The position numbers were made by a program, and so were the translations under genes. 64,000 nt of DNA from Roseovarius sp. (lineage in GTDB: Bacteria > Pseudomonadota > Alphaproteobacteria > Rhodobacterales > Rhodobacteraceae): contig JAJFIA010000004.1 of NCBI GenBank assembly GCA_021775255.1, positions 1-64,000 of the forward strand, in the 5' to 3' direction. The notes beneath the pieces were generated by a model that worked only from the letters and a program-made list of their open reading frames with translations, was not told the origin of the DNA and searched no databases. Positions within the stretch are counted from its first letter, which is position 1; each line of letters starts with the position of its first letter. Of the stretch, positions 1 to 7,783 are shown piece after piece.

Positions 1-77
1 TGGCGCGGTTGACGGGGCTCGAACCCGCGACCTCCGGCGTGACAGGCCGGCACTCTAACCAACTGAGCTACAACCGC
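1..77 (-). tRNA. tRNA-Asp (anticodon GTC)
   Basis: Read on the minus strand, this is a full cloverleaf: acceptor arms GCGGTTG and CAACCGC, a D arm containing GTAGCTCAGTTGG, an anticodon stem CCGGC/GCCGG around loop CTGTCAC (anticodon GTC, aspartate), a T arm with GGTTCGAGCC, and an encoded CCA at positions 1-3. The gene begins at 77 and runs out exactly at the window edge. It reads aspartate codons GAC and GAT. No base-pairing anomaly is visible. Confidence 0.97.
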
Positions 78-112
78 CCGCTGCCCGCCTGATCCCTCAG
101 ACGTAAGCCCGG

Positions 113-141
113 GTTCTATGCCGCGCCATCCGCCCCGTCAA
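113..141 (-). promoter_or_regulatory. Putative sigma-70 promoter of tRNA-Asp
   Basis: On the minus strand TTGACG (136-141) is followed after exactly 17 bases by TAGAAC (113-118). The -10 ends 36 bases before the mature 5' end of the tRNA. Position and spacing fit a housekeeping promoter for the tRNA. The -10 is a weak match, so this is a candidate. Confidence 0.5.
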
Positions 142-322
142 GCGCTGCATTTGCGATTTTCGGGGCTTTCTTTGCCACCCCGAAATAATCCGTCCCAAAA
201 GCCCATATCCGGCGCATCAGATCAAAGCAGCCCTGCCTTTTCGCGCGCCCCTGCCCCCGCGCCCCTGCCATTTTCCTGCCAGGTGAATTGATCAGGCGCC
301 CGGCAGCCGGAAAATCAATAAT

Positions 323-335
323 TGACCTGAGGTCA
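323..335. promoter_or_regulatory. Palindromic operator-like site upstream of XRE regulator
   Basis: TGACCTGAGGTCA is a perfect inverted repeat, TGACCT and AGGTCA around a single central G. It lies about 60 bases before the chosen start of the helix-turn-helix gene at 396. XRE-type regulators commonly bind such short dyads and control themselves, so autoregulation is a reasonable inference. No binding evidence exists here. Confidence 0.4.
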
Positions 336-395
336 GTAATACAACTATAAGTGATTCAGCGTCCCTTATTAAGGATCAATCGCAAAGCCAAGCCC

Positions 396-1124
396 ATGTC
401 AGATTTTCACGACCGTCTCAAAAAGCTCATTCGGGCCTCTGAATATGATTACAAAAGCCTCTCGCTGCTGATCGGACAGGGCGAGCGTTATATCTCCAAC
501 CTTCTCACCAGTCAAAGCGATCCGGGCTTTTCCAGCGTGATCCGCATCTGCTCGGCTCTGGGGCTCACCCCCAATCAGATTGCCGGGCTGACCGATCAGA
601 TCACCCTCTCGGGCGAGGAAACCGACAGCCGTGTCGTCTCGATCTATGCCGAGCGAATCCTCACATCCGTCACCCGCGAGGCAAGGCGCAAACTGGCCAA
701 ACGCGGCACCGGGCCGCTTCTGGACGACGTGCTCACATGGTGGCACCAGCAGGGCGGGCTTTTGTCAAATTTCGACGGACTTTCCGAGCATGTCGATCTC
801 TATCACGCGCCCGGCCATAACGCCCCGCTGCCCGAGCCCTACAGGATCGGCGCCAAAAGCCTGGCCACCGTATCGTTCGGCATTGAGACCACCGAACATC
901 TGCGCCATCTTTTCACAACCTTCGACAAGGCCCTCAGCGAAAGCGTGAAACTGGCGCTGGTGGAAACCACCAAAGGCGATCCACAGCTTTCGGTTCAGGA
1001 AATTGACGTGCTCCTGCCCGGTCACAGCTTTCCCATGCGGTTCAGCTATAAACGTCTGCTTTTGCCGGTGCATGACATGGACGGCAATCAATACATCCTG
1101 AACTATTCACAGGCTCTCGAGTGA
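396..1124 (+). CDS. XRE/Cro-type helix-turn-helix regulator
   Basis: A 242-residue protein. The first 65 or so residues form a lambda-repressor-like helix-turn-helix (region SLSLLIGQGERYISNLLTS followed by GFSSVIRICSALGLTPNQI). The remaining 170 residues form a larger domain I do not recognise; it resembles the non-DNA-binding part of alphaproteobacterial regulators and may sense a ligand. I start at ATG 396 because the frame upstream (GTG 351) adds basic residues unlike the family. Its 3' end overlaps the opposing gene by 18 bases. A palindrome at 323-335 may be its operator. The target genes are unknown. Confidence 0.75.
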   Translation: MSDFHDRLKKLIRASEYDYKSLSLLIGQGERYISNLLTSQSDPGFSSVIRICSALGLTPNQIAGLTDQITLSGEETDSRVVSIYAERILTSVTREARRKLAKRGTGPLLDDVLTWWHQQGGLLSNFDGLSEHVDLYHAPGHNAPLPEPYRIGAKSLATVSFGIETTEHLRHLFTTFDKALSESVKLALVETTKGDPQLSVQEIDVLLPGHSFPMRFSYKRLLLPVHDMDGNQYILNYSQALE

Positions 1125-1805
1125 TCCCGCATAATGCTTCATCATATGCGCCAGATGATCCGACGGTAGCGCCACCAGCCATTCCGCATTGCCGCGCCCT
1201 TCCGGCACCGGGCTGGCCCAGCGCGCCACGCCGGGAAGCTGCATGGAAAACCCGTAATTGGCGGCAAAGCCGCGTTTGACATCGCGGTCGCGCATCATCG
1301 CATAAACCCAATCCACCTTCCATTTGGTGGCGATGCAGCTTTGCAATAAAATCATGAAATACCGCAGCCGCCTCAGCGATCCGCGCTTTTCGGGGTGCAC
1401 GTATAATTCCCCGATATAGGCCATATGTCCGTAAAACCGCGGCGGCAGCGCGCCGGTGAAATCCAGCAATGTCCGGCCGCTTTCATTCGGGTAATGCCGT
1501 CGCATGGTGCGGATCATGTAATCGCCCATCGATTCGCGCCCCACATCATCGAACCGCGTCGCCACCCCCGTCACATATTCCCCCTGCTTCTTCATGAACA
1601 GCCAAAAGCCGCTTTCTTCGGTGAAATCATTATACTGCCCCGACAGTTTCGCCGTCAGGCTGGTTTTGCCCATTTGCCGCACCATTGCCTCGGCCTGAAC
1701 AAAATCGCTGACGATCTCAACCTCGCAGCCCTCCTTCGTCAAAGCACTGAGGCACGCCCCCCCCACTTTGATCAAGTCCAGTGAATTCCTCATCGTCCCC
1801 CGCAT
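1107..1805 (-). CDS. GNAT-like protein of unknown function
   Basis: A 232-residue soluble protein. The segment around residues 128-150, reading IGELYVHPEKRG then SLRRLRYFMILLQ, resembles the acetyl-CoA-binding motif A of the GNAT fold, and the next stretch has the usual 'crowded helix then beta' pattern. The N-terminal 100 residues are not recognisable. I infer an acyltransferase-like fold with low certainty and cannot name the substrate. It is transcribed towards the XRE gene and the two coding regions overlap tail to tail by 18 bases. An ATG at 1793 is an alternative start, four codons downstream. Confidence 0.55.
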   Translation of the reverse strand: MRGTMRNSLDLIKVGGACLSALTKEGCEVEIVSDFVQAEAMVRQMGKTSLTAKLSGQYNDFTEESGFWLFMKKQGEYVTGVATRFDDVGRESMGDYMIRTMRRHYPNESGRTLLDFTGALPPRFYGHMAYIGELYVHPEKRGSLRRLRYFMILLQSCIATKWKVDWVYAMMRDRDVKRGFAANYGFSMQLPGVARWASPVPEGRGNAEWLVALPSDHLAHMMKHYAGSLESL

Positions 1806-1990
1806 TGCTTCCCCGCAACGTCTCTAACCGCAAAATTGAATAAAATTTTACAGTTCCTACCAGACCTAACCGAGAAGCACCGCTCAGGGAAAGCCCGCAC
1901 AGCATAGAAACCGTATATTTACACGAAAAACCCCTGGGAAAGAGAAAAACAAGGAAGGGTTGAGTCATTTTTACCCCACCCAACCTTAAA

Positions 1991-2031
1991 GCGGTTCGCC
2001 TTAAACCGGAGGCAAGGTCAAGGTGAAACGC
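1991..2031. repeat. Imperfect inverted repeat of the GCGTTTCGC type
   Basis: GCGGTTCGCCTT (1991-2002) pairs with AAGGTGAAACGC (2020-2031) at 10 of 12 positions, leaving a 17-base loop. The arms are degenerate versions of those at 2055-2097 and 42132-42174, which suggests one family of small palindromic elements. Confidence 0.5.
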
Positions 2032-2054
2032 CATGCAACATATCAGTGTTTCGC

Positions 2055-2097
2055 GCGTTTCGCGACAAATCCGTTATTCAGGTTTATCGCGAAACGC
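2055..2097. repeat. Perfect inverted repeat of the GCGTTTCGC type
   Basis: GCGTTTCGCGA (2055-2065) is the exact reverse complement of TCGCGAAACGC (2087-2097), with a 21-base loop and a short T run after the right arm. It could act as a terminator. The same arm core appears at 42132-42174, which points to a dispersed repeat. Confidence 0.6.
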
Positions 2098-2139
2098 TTT
2101 ATGCATAAGGGCACAACAAACCCCGGCAAAGCATTGCCA

Positions 2140-2445
2140 TCAATACCCGGCCCAGTTCACAATCATATCCACATAGCGTTTCACATGCGCCTCGCGCATA
2201 TCCGGCAGCGGCTCCAGCAGCGCCTTTTGCAATCCCGCCACCAGCATCGGCCCTTTTTCAACCTCGCGGTACACATAGCCAAGCGCGTCTGCCAGCGCCG
2301 CATCGCGCACGTCTTTCTCGCCGCATTCCGCCGCCGCGCGGCTCAGCACCTCCAGCACCGCCTGCACCTCTTCGCGCGCGGAAATTTCCTCACTCCAGGC
2401 ACCGCCAAAGGCCACATTGGATAAATGTTTCTTGCGTTCAACCAT
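2140..2445 (-). CDS. Small conserved-looking protein of unknown function
   Basis: A 101-residue acidic, mainly helical protein with no signal peptide or membrane segment. The body (ARGEEVQ-like helices, then LPDMREAHVKRYVDMIVNW) has the composition of a real soluble protein, and codon use matches neighbouring genes. I do not recognise the family. It is divergent from the Y-family polymerase gene, with 50 bases between the two starts, so the two may share a control region. No cysteine pair or catalytic motif stands out. Confidence 0.6.
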   Translation of the reverse strand: MVERKKHLSNVAFGGAWSEEISAREEVQAVLEVLSRAAAECGEKDVRDAALADALGYVYREVEKGPMLVAGLQKALLEPLPDMREAHVKRYVDMIVNWAGY

Positions 2446-2495
2446 GAGAACAAAATAGGAACATATCTAACAATAGACAAGATGGTTTTTGCCCG

Positions 2496-3695
2496 ATGAC
2501 GCCTTTTCGCACCCTCTACATTGATATGAACAGCTTTTTTGCCAGTGTCGAACAGCAGGTTGATCCGTCTTTGCGTGGCCGCCCTCTGGCCATCACCGCC
2601 GTCTCGGCTGATTCAGGCGCGGTGGTCGCTGCCAGCTATGAGGCCAAGGCCTTTGGCATCGGCGTCGGCACCCGCATCTATGACGCCCGCCGCAAATGCC
2701 CCGGCATCATATTCCGCCCCAGCCGCCACCGGCTTTATGTGCGCATCAACCAGAAAATCGCCGCCGTGCTCGATGAAATGGCCGAGCTGGAACGCATCCG
2801 CTCGGTCGATGAATTTCAGGTGGCTCTGGGCGGGCGCACAGCCACGCTTGAGGGGGCCACGGCGCTGGCCCGGCAAATGAAAGCGGCCATTCGCGCACGG
2901 GTCGGCGCGCAACTGCGCTGCTCCATCGGGCTTGGCCCAAATCAACTGCTAGCCAAGATTGCCGGCAAGCTGGAAAAGCCCGACGGGCTGCAATGGCTCG
3001 CCCCTGAAAACATGCCCGAGCGCATCGCGCATCTCAAACTCGACGATCTGCCGGGCATCTCGAAAGGCATCCGGCGGCGGCTGCATCACGCGATGATCTG
3101 GGATATGCGTGCGCTTTACGGGCTTGACCCGCGCCACGCCCGCCTGATCTGGCGCTCGGTCGAGGGCGAGCGTTTCATCCGCGCCCTGCAGGGCGAAAAC
3201 ATCCCCCTGATTGAAACCGAACGCGGCGGTTACGGCAATTCCAAGGTTCTGGCCCCCGAATACCGCCGCCCGGCGCAGGCGCATCTGGTGGGCCGCTGGC
3301 TGATTGAAAAAGCCGCCGAGCGGATGCGCCGCGACGGCTTTTGCGCCCGCCGCTTTTCCCTGCACGCCCGGTTCTTGCCCCATGGCGGCTGGGCCGGGTC
3401 GAAAACGCTGATGCACAGCCAGGACACCCGCGCCTTCCTTGGCCTTTATGAAAAGCTTTGGCATGAATTGTTAAAACGCCACCCGCGCATTATCGGCTCG
3501 CTCAGCGTGCACCTTGGCAATGTCATCCCCCTGTCCCAGCGCCCAGGCGAATTGTTCCTGCCGCTGGCCCCGGCCCGCCAAAGCCGCAATGAAAAACTGG
3601 CCAGCGTGGTCGATCACATCAACCACCGCTACAAACGCCGCATCATCACTTATGGGCTGCAACAGGATCATCCGGGATTTTTCGAGAAGGGATAA
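2496..3695 (+). CDS. Y-family DNA polymerase (DinB/UmuC-like)
   Basis: A 399-residue translesion polymerase. The N-terminus carries YIDMNSFFASVEQ with the first metal-binding aspartate at D10. The second acidic pair is at D105-E106 in SVDEFQ, where classical DinB has S-I/V-DE followed by a small residue. A helix-hairpin-helix thumb region (LPGISKGIRRRL) follows near residue 185 and a little-finger domain ends the protein. Metal ligands are kept, so it should be active. It is not next to imuA or dnaE2, so it is not an ImuB in the usual cassette. The length is slightly above that of Pol IV. I leave the symbol blank because its subfamily is uncertain. Confidence 0.85.
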   Translation: MTPFRTLYIDMNSFFASVEQQVDPSLRGRPLAITAVSADSGAVVAASYEAKAFGIGVGTRIYDARRKCPGIIFRPSRHRLYVRINQKIAAVLDEMAELERIRSVDEFQVALGGRTATLEGATALARQMKAAIRARVGAQLRCSIGLGPNQLLAKIAGKLEKPDGLQWLAPENMPERIAHLKLDDLPGISKGIRRRLHHAMIWDMRALYGLDPRHARLIWRSVEGERFIRALQGENIPLIETERGGYGNSKVLAPEYRRPAQAHLVGRWLIEKAAERMRRDGFCARRFSLHARFLPHGGWAGSKTLMHSQDTRAFLGLYEKLWHELLKRHPRIIGSLSVHLGNVIPLSQRPGELFLPLAPARQSRNEKLASVVDHINHRYKRRIITYGLQQDHPGFFEKG

Positions 3696-3903
3696 CCGGA
3701 TGGGAACAGCCCGAGCCCCAAGGCAGGTCAGAGCATCATAAAAACGTGATGAATAGTGTTTGCGCAATCCTTTACGCCGAAAGCCCGATATGCCAAGTGC
3801 AAAACTCATATACCGTTTAGTGGAAATTCCCGGCCCGGTTTTGATCCATTTGCAAATTCTCATTGAAATGCCGCGATCCGGCCGCCGCAACAGAAAGCCT
3901 GAA

Positions 3904-4650
3904 ATGACCCCCGAACAGATCAGTGCGCTCAGCGCCATGCCCCCGTCCAATCCAAGTTACCCAAAAGGGCCGTATCGGTTTGTTGACCGCGAATATCTGG
4001 TGATTACCTATCTCAGCGACCCGGAGGCAATCCGCGCGATGGTGCCGGAACCGCTCATCCCGGACGGCAGCAATCAGGTGCATTACGAATGGATCAACAT
4101 GCCCGACAGCAGTGGTTTCGGCAGCTATCAGGAAACCGGCGTGGTCATTCCCTGCCTGCTCGACGATGAGCCGGTGAATTATACCGCGATGATGTTTCTC
4201 AATGATGAGCCGCCAATCTCGGCCGGGCGCGAGATCTGGGGCTTTCCCAAACGCTGGGGTGAGCCAAAACTGGACGTACGCACCGATACGTTGACCGGCA
4301 CTTTGCATTATGCGGGCGAGCGCGTGGCGATGGGCACCATGGCCTATAAATATCTCGACCGGATGGCGCCCGATCCGGCAAATCGCGGCGCGCATCTGCG
4401 CAAGACCTCGGTCAATCTCAAGATCATTCCCTGCGCCACCGGCCATCAGCGGGTGGCCGAGCTGATCGCCTACAACCTGACCGACATCAAAATGCATTTT
4501 CACTATTCCGGCCCGGCGCGGCTGCACCTGATCCCGCATATCAACGCGCCTGTCGCCGATCTGCCGGTTCTGAGCGTGGTCGAGGGGCGGCATTTCAAGG
4601 CCGATCTGACATTGCCCTACGGCCGTATCGTTCACGACTATTTAGCCTGA
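3904..4650 (+). CDS. adc: Acetoacetate decarboxylase
   Basis: A 248-residue protein matching the usual length of acetoacetate decarboxylase, which turns acetoacetate into acetone and CO2 through a lysine Schiff base. The segment EIWGFPKRWGEPK carries the lysine that aligns with the catalytic one of the family, next to a second basic residue that lowers its pKa. I chose ATG 3904; the longer frame from 3760 adds 48 basic residues not expected in the family. The gene lies 19 bases upstream of 3-hydroxybutyrate dehydrogenase and is followed by a patatin-like lipase, so it likely belongs to an operon for ketone-body and polyhydroxybutyrate breakdown. Some family members act on other keto acids. 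Confidence 0.85.
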   Translation: MTPEQISALSAMPPSNPSYPKGPYRFVDREYLVITYLSDPEAIRAMVPEPLIPDGSNQVHYEWINMPDSSGFGSYQETGVVIPCLLDDEPVNYTAMMFLNDEPPISAGREIWGFPKRWGEPKLDVRTDTLTGTLHYAGERVAMGTMAYKYLDRMAPDPANRGAHLRKTSVNLKIIPCATGHQRVAELIAYNLTDIKMHFHYSGPARLHLIPHINAPVADLPVLSVVEGRHFKADLTLPYGRIVHDYLA

Positions 4651-4669
4651 TTTCCTGAAAGGACACCCC

Positions 4670-5452
4670 ATGACCACCGCCAAAACCGCCGTCATCACCG
4701 GCTCCTCCAGTGGCATTGGCCACGGCATCGCCGAAGGGCTTGCCGCCAATGGCTACAACATTGTGCTGAACGGGATCGAGCCTGCCGAAAAGATCGAACC
4801 GGCGCGCAAGGCGCTGGAGCAGGTGCATGGCATCAAGGCGATCTATTCGCCCGCCAACATGATGAAGCCCGAGGGCGTGCGCAGCCTGATCACCGCCGCC
4901 GAGGCCGCCTTTGGTCAGGTTGATGTGCTGGTCAATAACGCCGGCATTCAGTTTGTTTCCCCCATCGAGGATTTCCCCGATGAGAAATGGGAGGCAATCC
5001 AGTCGCTGAACCTGTCGGCATCGTTTTATGCCATCAAAGCGGTGGTCGCCGGCATGAAAGCCCGCAAATGGGGCCGGATCATCAACATCGCCTCGGCGCA
5101 TGGGCTGGTCGCCTCACCGTTCAAATCGGCCTATGTGGCGGCCAAACATGGCCTCGTCGGGCTGACCAAAACCGTCGCACTCGAGGTGGCGGAACATGGG
5201 GTAACGGTGAATGCCATCTGCCCCGGTTATGTCTGGACGCCTTTGGTTGAAAAGCAAATCCCCGATACTGCAAAGGCGCGCGGCCTGACCGAAGAACAGG
5301 TGATCCGCGACGTTCTGCTTTCCGCGCAGCCAACCAAAAAATTCGCCACCGTCGAAGAACTGGCCGCCCTCGCGGTGTTCCTGTGCAGCGATGGCGCGGC
5401 ATCAATCACCGGCACCGCCTTGCCGGTTGATGGCGGATGGACGGCCCATTGA
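4670..5452 (+). CDS. bdhA: 3-hydroxybutyrate dehydrogenase (SDR family)
   Basis: A 260-residue short-chain dehydrogenase that interconverts 3-hydroxybutyrate and acetoacetate with NAD. The cofactor motif TGSSSGIG is at residues 10-17, NNAG at 89-92, and the catalytic Ser142, Tyr155 and Lys159 (YVAAK) are present. The acidic/hydrophobic end GTALPVDGGWTAH is typical. A Shine-Dalgarno-like AAAGGA lies just before the start. Position between acetoacetate decarboxylase and the patatin-like gene supports a role in polyhydroxybutyrate or ketone-body use rather than fatty acid synthesis (FabG). Confidence 0.92.
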   Translation: MTTAKTAVITGSSSGIGHGIAEGLAANGYNIVLNGIEPAEKIEPARKALEQVHGIKAIYSPANMMKPEGVRSLITAAEAAFGQVDVLVNNAGIQFVSPIEDFPDEKWEAIQSLNLSASFYAIKAVVAGMKARKWGRIINIASAHGLVASPFKSAYVAAKHGLVGLTKTVALEVAEHGVTVNAICPGYVWTPLVEKQIPDTAKARGLTEEQVIRDVLLSAQPTKKFATVEELAALAVFLCSDGAASITGTALPVDGGWTAH

Positions 5453-5463
5453 CGGAGAAAACC

Positions 5464-6543
5464 ATGAAAGTTGTCAGCAAAAGCACAAAGCCGCGCAAAC
5501 CCGGCCATAACCGCAAACGCATCAACCTCGCCTTGCAGGGCGGCGGCGCGCACGGGGCCTTTACCTGGGGCGTACTGGACCGCATTCTCGAAGACGGGCG
5601 GCTTGAGATTGACGCAATTTCCGGCACCTCGGCAGGCGCGATGAATGCGGTGGCCCTAGCCGATGGCTATACCGCGGGTGGTGCCGATGGCGCGCGCGAA
5701 AAGCTCGAAGGCTTCTGGAGTGCCATGTCGGATGCGGCCAGGCTCAGCCCGATCAAGCGCGCCCCGATTGACGTGATGATGGGCAACTGGAGCCTTGACC
5801 AATCCTGGGGCTATCACGCGATGGACGCGATGACGCGGATGTTCTCGCCCTATCAGATCAACCCGCTGAACATGAATCCTTTGCGCGATGTGCTGGAGGG
5901 TTGCGTTGATTTTTCCTGCGTTCAAAGCTGCAACACCATCAAGCTCTATATTTCCGCCACAAACGTCGAGACCGGCAAGGTCAAGGTCTTTGACAGTCAT
6001 TATCTGACATCCGATATGGTCATGGCCTCGGCCTGCCTGCCCAATGTCTATCAGGCGGTGGTGATTGACGGCGTGCCGTATTGGGATGGCGGTTATATGG
6101 GCAACCCGGCACTGTTTCCGTTCCATACCGGCAGCGATTGCTCTGATATCGCGGTCATCCAGATCAACCCTGTTGAGCGTAAGGGCATCCCCAAAACCCC
6201 ACAGGAAATCCAGAACCGGCTCAACGAGATCGCTTTCAATTCCAGCCTGCTGAAAGAGCTGCGGGCGATTGATTTCGTGGATCGTCTGATCCAGGAGGGC
6301 AAGCTGGATGAAACCAAATATCGCCGTGAGCGCATCCATATCATCGAAAACCAGAATGCGCTTATTCCAATGGGGGCGTCGTCCAAGATGAACGCGGAAT
6401 GGGCGTTTCTGACCCATCTGCGCGACCTCGGGCGCGAAACGGCAACCGCATGGCTCGAAGCCCATTTCAAGGATGTCGGAGAGCGCTCGACAGTCGATTT
6501 GCGCGCGATGTTCATGGACATCGGCCCGCAACATCAAGGGTGA
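5464..6543 (+). CDS. Patatin-like phospholipase/acyl hydrolase
   Basis: A 359-residue patatin-fold hydrolase with a Ser-Asp dyad. The oxyanion motif GGGAHG is at residues 26-31, the nucleophile elbow GTSAG at 54-58 puts the serine at 56, and the aspartate is D208 in DGG. A basic N-terminus (first 20 residues) lacks a signal peptide, so it is probably cytoplasmic or peripheral. The start at 5464 follows GGAG by 6 bases and lies 11 bases after bdhA, so the genes are likely co-transcribed. The substrate is unknown; with bdhA and the decarboxylase upstream, an esterase acting on stored polyester or membrane lipid is plausible. Confidence 0.88.
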   Translation: MKVVSKSTKPRKPGHNRKRINLALQGGGAHGAFTWGVLDRILEDGRLEIDAISGTSAGAMNAVALADGYTAGGADGAREKLEGFWSAMSDAARLSPIKRAPIDVMMGNWSLDQSWGYHAMDAMTRMFSPYQINPLNMNPLRDVLEGCVDFSCVQSCNTIKLYISATNVETGKVKVFDSHYLTSDMVMASACLPNVYQAVVIDGVPYWDGGYMGNPALFPFHTGSDCSDIAVIQINPVERKGIPKTPQEIQNRLNEIAFNSSLLKELRAIDFVDRLIQEGKLDETKYRRERIHIIENQNALIPMGASSKMNAEWAFLTHLRDLGRETATAWLEAHFKDVGERSTVDLRAMFMDIGPQHQG

Positions 6544-6617
6544 GCCGAAATCGTAATGACAGGGCCCCCTGACGGGATCGGTTTGGCTTTATGGGGCGAT
6601 AGATTGTGCAGAGTTTA

Positions 6618-6693
<76 letters not shown>

Positions 6694-6702
6694 GTGAGGC
6701 GC

Positions 6703-6731
6703 GATTTACCTACTCAAAGCGCCGCGCGCAA
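6703..6731 (-). promoter_or_regulatory. Putative promoter of tRNA-Val
   Basis: On the minus strand TTGCGC (6726-6731) is separated by 17 bases from TAAATC (6703-6708), which lies 10 bases before the tRNA 5' end. It sits just after the stop codon of the phosphatase gene, so the tRNA can be transcribed on its own. Confidence 0.45.
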
Positions 6732-6735
6732 GGCC

Positions 6736-7332
6736 TTATTCGCAACTTTCAGTGAACGATGGCTTCAAAACCCGCTCGGTGCCGTTTTCCAGCACATAAA
6801 CACAGCCCTGATCATTGCTCAAATGCCCCATCTGCGCCAGATCCAGCCCGCGAATGATCCCGCGCAGCACCTGCCCCAACAGCCCGTGCGAGACAATCAC
6901 GCTTGGCCCCGTCAGGCTGTGCAGAAAGCCGTTGATCCTTGCGGTAAGGCGCTCATATCCCTCGCCGCCGGGGGCAGCCAGAAAAATATCCAGCGCCGAA
7001 ACCTCAGGCCGGTCCAGCTCGGGATGATCCCGCCGCACATCCGCGTGCAGCCGCCCCTGCCATTTCCCGGCATGGGCCTCGGCCAGCCGGATATCGGTGA
7101 TGAATTCGGCCCCGCCCAAGGCAATTTTCGCCGTCTTCTGCGCCCGCTCCAGCGGCGAAGCATAGCACAAAGGCCCCTGCGCCAAAACAGGCCCCATCAG
7201 CCCCGCCTGTGCCCGCGCATCCGCCAGCCCCTGCTCGGTCAATCCCGAACAAAGCTGCCCCTGAATGCGCTTTTCCACATTCCAATGGGTCTGCCCATGG
7301 CGCAAAAACCAGATTTTGGGAAATTCCGTCAT
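6736..7332 (-). CDS. Histidine phosphatase family protein (phosphoglycerate mutase-like)
   Basis: A 198-residue protein of the histidine phosphatase superfamily. The phosphohistidine motif is RHGQT with R11, H12 and G13; the second catalytic histidine is in VIVSHGLLG near residue 148. Such proteins act as phosphatases on small sugar phosphates, or on alpha-ribazole phosphate, rather than as true mutases. Nothing nearby points to cobalamin synthesis, so the substrate stays open. It lies 6 bases after the HU-like gene and ahead of tRNA-Val, on the same strand. Confidence 0.85.
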   Translation of the reverse strand: MTEFPKIWFLRHGQTHWNVEKRIQGQLCSGLTEQGLADARAQAGLMGPVLAQGPLCYASPLERAQKTAKIALGGAEFITDIRLAEAHAGKWQGRLHADVRRDHPELDRPEVSALDIFLAAPGGEGYERLTARINGFLHSLTGPSVIVSHGLLGQVLRGIIRGLDLAQMGHLSNDQGCVYVLENGTERVLKPSFTESCE

Positions 7333-7338
7333 TCTTTT

Positions 7339-7731
7339 TTATTCACCCGGGCCAGCATCCGTGTCTTTCGCCGCCGCTGCCACCACCTTGTTTTGCCGCA
7401 GCTTGAGAATCACGATCCGGGCGTTATCCGCCTCTTTGACACGGTTATATTTCACCTTGCCCAAAGGCTGCAAATTCATCTCACGGCCCTTGGCAACGGT
7501 CTCGCCCAGCACCTCCAGCATTGCCTCAATCACCGGCTTGGCATGATTTTTCTGAACCGCGGATTTCTCCACCACCAGATCAATCAGCTCCTTTTTCTTC
7601 AACTCCGCCCCCGAAAGCTGAGGCTTGGCCCTGCTCACAACTGCCGCCGATTTTACAGCCGCATTCACAGCGCGCTTCGCAGGGGCGGGTTTCTTTTTCG
7701 TTTTGCCGGTCTTCGCTGTGGTCATGTTCAA
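7339..7731 (-). CDS. HU-family DNA-binding protein with basic N-terminal tail
   Basis: A 130-residue protein. Residues 45-120 match the HU/IHF fold (ELIDLVVEKSAVQKNHAKPVIEAM, then GREMNLQPLGKVKYNRV). The first 40 residues are rich in Lys, Ala and Pro, unlike the 90-residue housekeeping HU. The flexible arm is also atypical: the usual R-N-P-x-T tip is not visible. It probably coats or bends DNA, the tail adding non-specific contact. It lies 52 bases downstream of lon, a common alphaproteobacterial order. An ATG at 7725 is an equally possible start. Confidence 0.8.
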   Translation of the reverse strand: MNMTTAKTGKTKKKPAPAKRAVNAAVKSAAVVSRAKPQLSGAELKKKELIDLVVEKSAVQKNHAKPVIEAMLEVLGETVAKGREMNLQPLGKVKYNRVKEADNARIVILKLRQNKVVAAAAKDTDAGPGE

Positions 7732-7783
7732 GCCTTGAATTTAGCGGAAAAATCATCAGGGGAATGCCCCCTGACAAAGCTGT

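Larger units (their letters stand above)
78..395. other. Intergenic stretch, no gene seen
   Basis: This 318-base stretch separates the leftward tRNA-Asp from the rightward XRE-type gene. It holds the putative tRNA promoter (113-141) and a short palindrome (323-335) just upstream of the regulator. A GTG at 351 opens a frame that joins the regulator but encodes an unconserved-looking 15-residue lead. I see no other coding or RNA gene here. Confidence 0.6.
1806..2139. other. Intergenic stretch with inverted-repeat elements
   Basis: This 334-base stretch lies between the 5' end of the GNAT-like gene and the 3' end of the small gene at 2140. Its left part is comparatively AT-rich and could hold the promoter of the GNAT-like gene. 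Its right part holds two hairpin-forming repeats (1991-2031 and 2055-2097). I see no gene in it. Confidence 0.6.
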
